Assembly (NCBI GenBank): GCA_021820025.1 | Contig: JAKAEF010000057.1 | Location: forward strand, 1-6,766 | DNA from: a bacterium | Lineage (GTDB): Bacteria > Patescibacteriota > Microgenomatia > Levybacterales > UBA12049 | Reading direction: 5' to 3' | Length of the DNA: 6,766 nucleotides | In this document: positions 5,873 through 6,766 of the stretch, in pieces | How positions within the stretch are numbered: the stretch's first letter is position 1 | Layout: each line of letters begins with the position of its first letter | Notes under the pieces: model-generated | What the model saw: only the letters and a program-made list of their open reading frames with translations | Databases searched by the model: none | Told to the model about the DNA's origin: nothing | Position numbers and translations under genes: made by a program

Positions 5873-6216
5873 TGCTCTATTATATGCCCAAGCGCTCCAT
5901 TAATAAAGGCTGGACTTGTCTCCCCTCCATATTCTTTCGCAAGCTCAATAGCTTCATCTACTACAACTTTTGGTGGGGTATCTTTTTTAATTAAAAGTTC
6001 AAATAAAGCCAAACGTAAAATTGCTAAATCTACCTTGTTTATCTTATTCACTGGAAATTCAGGGGCTATTTCTGTAATTTTGTCATCTAAAAATGTTAAT
6101 TGTTCTAATATTTCTTTGGTTTCTGCACTGACTTTCTGAGGGTGAAAATCGCTACTAAAAAGCTCTTCTACAATATGTTGTCTTTTTTTATGCCTGGGGT
6201 CATGAGGACTCTTCAT
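5869..6216 (-). CDS. nusB: Transcription antitermination factor NusB
   Basis: 115 aa, shorter than the 130-150 of most NusB proteins. NusB, with NusE (S10), binds boxA of nascent rRNA and supports antitermination of rRNA operons. The C-terminal half is clearly NusB: NKINKVDLAILRLALFEL (57-74), PPKVVVDEAIELAKEYG (81-97) and SPAFINGALGHII (101-113). The N-terminal half is compressed but keeps a basic start (RHKKRQ, 8-13) in the place of the family's Arg-rich RNA-binding segment and a helix (HIVEELF) like the usual first helix. The shortening fits a streamlined genome rather than damage. The start lies 5 nt after the rpmF stop with no Shine-Dalgarno, and the end overlaps rnc by 4 nt, so it is translated within the rpmF-nusB-rnc transcript. 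Confidence 0.92.
   Translation of the reverse strand: MKSPHDPRHKKRQHIVEELFSSDFHPQKVSAETKEILEQLTFLDDKITEIAPEFPVNKINKVDLAILRLALFELLIKKDTPPKVVVDEAIELAKEYGGETSPAFINGALGHIIEQ
5879..5884 (-). promoter_or_regulatory. -10 box of a possible leaderless promoter for rnc, inside nusB
   Basis: On the - strand a perfect TATAAT (5879-5884) lies within the last codons of nusB. It ends exactly 6 nt before the rnc ATG, so +1 would be the A of the start codon (5872). There is no TGn extension, and the -35 candidate at 16-17 nt distance is poor (about 3 of 6). It could be a coincidence of the His-Ile-Ile-Glu codons, but the spacing repeats that seen at rpmF and trmD. Confidence 0.42.
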
Positions 6217-6221
6217 GATGC

Positions 6222-6407
6222 TTATTTTTTTGCTGTTTTGGTAACTTGTTTACCTTTATAAAATCCACAAGCTTTGCAAACAATGTGTGGAAGGGTAATA
6301 TTGCCACAATTTGGGCATTTTACTGCTTTTTTAATAGCAAGCTTTAAAGCGTGTCTTCTTTCGACTTTTCTTTCTCTAGAATGTCGTCGTTTTGGTTCGT
6401 GTGGCAT
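6222..6407 (-). CDS. rpmF: 50S ribosomal protein L32
   Basis: 61 aa, typical for L32, a small zinc-ribbon protein of the large subunit. The basic N-terminal arm MPHEPKRRHSRERKVERR (1-18) matches the family's 'PKRR.S..R...RR' pattern. The zinc ribbon has all four cysteines: CPNC (31-34) and CKAC (44-47), separated by a short hairpin containing H41, with GFYKGK after it. It is thus the zinc-binding form and not a cysteine-free variant. It is the first gene of the - strand block, 5 nt ahead of nusB. There is no Shine-Dalgarno; a promoter directly before the ATG predicts a leaderless mRNA. Confidence 0.96.
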   Translation of the reverse strand: MPHEPKRRHSRERKVERRHALKLAIKKAVKCPNCGNITLPHIVCKACGFYKGKQVTKTAKK

Positions 6408-6413
6408 GCGTAT

Positions 6414-6442
6414 ATTGTACCTGATTTAGGTGCTTTACGCAA
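6414..6442 (-). promoter_or_regulatory. Promoter of the rpmF-nusB-rnc operon, predicted leaderless start
   Basis: On the - strand a -35-like TTGCGT (6437-6442, 3 of 6 consensus including TTG) is followed by a 17-nt spacer and the -10 TACAAT (6414-6419, 5 of 6). Six nt separate the -10 from the start codon, so +1 falls on 6407, the A of the rpmF ATG. It lies in the spacer shared with the divergent promoter at 6456-6484. Confidence 0.62.
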
Positions 6443-6455
6443 GAATGAATTACTT

Positions 6456-6484
6456 TTGTCTTTTTTAAGTGTCTTGTGTATACT
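6456..6484 (+). promoter_or_regulatory. Promoter of the PPC/DUF296 gene, divergent from rpmF
   Basis: A -35 TTGTCT (6456-6461, 4 of 6 consensus), a 17-nt spacer and the -10 TATACT (6479-6484, 5 of 6) predict a start near 6491, three bases before the ATG at 6494. Its -35 is only 13 bp from the -35 of the rpmF promoter on the other strand, so the two polymerase sites face away from each other and may compete or share regulation. Confidence 0.58.
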
Positions 6485-6493
6485 GGTTGTGCT

Positions 6494-6766
6494 ATGCAGG
6501 TAATTACAAAAAACAAACATGAATTTCTCCTTCGATTTGATCGTGGAGAGAGTGCTTTAGACAAGCTTGTTGAATTCTGCACATCAGAAAACATACAAGC
6601 AGCGTGGTTTACCGGAATTGGAGCCGCAGATGAAGTAATGCTTTCTTACTACAATTTACCCTCAAAAACCTATCAGGATAAAACGTTTTCTCAAGAAGTT
6701 GAGGTTTTGGGAATTACCGGGAATATTGCAATTTTAGATGGTAAAACTGTTTTTCATTGCCATGGA
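6494..6766 (+). CDS. PPC-domain (DUF296) protein, N-terminal part (3' end outside window)
   Basis: 91 residues from ATG 6494 to the window's right edge with no stop. The sequence matches the PPC (plants and prokaryotes conserved)/DUF296 domain: FLLRFDRGESALDKLVEFC (11-29), IQAAWFTGIGAADEVMLSYY (34-53), EVEVLGITGNIAILDGK (69-85) and then FHCHG, where the family has an H-x-H motif. Prokaryotic members are usually free-standing, about 130-150 aa, and form trimers; a bound metal at the conserved histidines has been seen in structures. Their biological role is largely unknown; in plants the domain is joined to AT-hook DNA-binding motifs, which are not visible here. No Shine-Dalgarno precedes the ATG, but a promoter ends 9 nt upstream. 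I would call it a conserved protein of unknown function. Confidence 0.85.
   Translation, partial: MQVITKNKHEFLLRFDRGESALDKLVEFCTSENIQAAWFTGIGAADEVMLSYYNLPSKTYQDKTFSQEVEVLGITGNIAILDGKTVFHCHG

Noticed and set aside
1..6766. Alternative genetic code with UGA as glycine (Gracilibacteria/Absconditabacteria)
   Set aside because: TGA ends pilN, nusB and rpsP exactly where the families end, and conserved glycines are encoded by GGN codons.

Overview
This window looks like a compact, AT-rich genome of the Candidate Phyla Radiation (Patescibacteria). A Microgenomates-like member is my best guess, at low certainty. The reasons are: genes packed end to end with 1-8 nt overlaps; a type IV pilus cluster that has pilM, pilN and pilO but goes straight on to other genes with no pilP or pilQ (expected where there is no outer-membrane secretin); short versions of housekeeping proteins (NusB of 115 aa, RNase III of 221 aa); and a low-GC codon bias. 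TGA is used as a real stop (pilN, nusB and rpsP all end with it), so this is not a lineage that has recoded UGA to glycine.

Layout. Positions 2-3947 on the + strand are a type IV pilus operon: the 3' end of a pilin-like gene, a prepilin with a clear G|FTIIE cleavage motif, a PilX-like minor pilin, then PilM, PilN and PilO, the inner-membrane assembly platform. Positions 3992-6407 on the - strand are a ribosome/RNA housekeeping block, read from right to left: rpmF (L32), nusB, rnc, rpsP (S16), khpA, trmD. The two blocks converge at 3948-3991. At the right edge a + strand gene for a PPC/DUF296-domain protein starts at 6494, divergent from rpmF, and runs off the window. No stretch without a gene exceeds about 90 bases, and I see no tRNA, rRNA, CRISPR, transposon or long repeat.

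How the genes work together. The pilus block would make the pilin subunits and the cytoplasmic/inner-membrane ring (PilM bound to the N-terminus of PilN, with PilN paired to PilO) that connects the pilus to its motors, which are not in the window. The housekeeping block combines two ribosomal proteins with rRNA transcription (NusB), rRNA processing (RNase III), an RNA-binding KH protein and tRNA m1G37 methylation.

The most interesting signal is regulatory. Six genes (pilX-like, rpmF, rnc, rpsP, trmD, PPC gene) have a sigma70-type -10 box so close to the start codon that transcription should begin at or within about 5 nt of the ATG, which predicts leaderless or nearly leaderless mRNAs. Three of the boxes are placed so that +1 would be exactly the A of the ATG. 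Genes inside operons instead rely on stop/start overlaps, and only pilO has a clear Shine-Dalgarno sequence. This is an inference from sequence and has not been measured.
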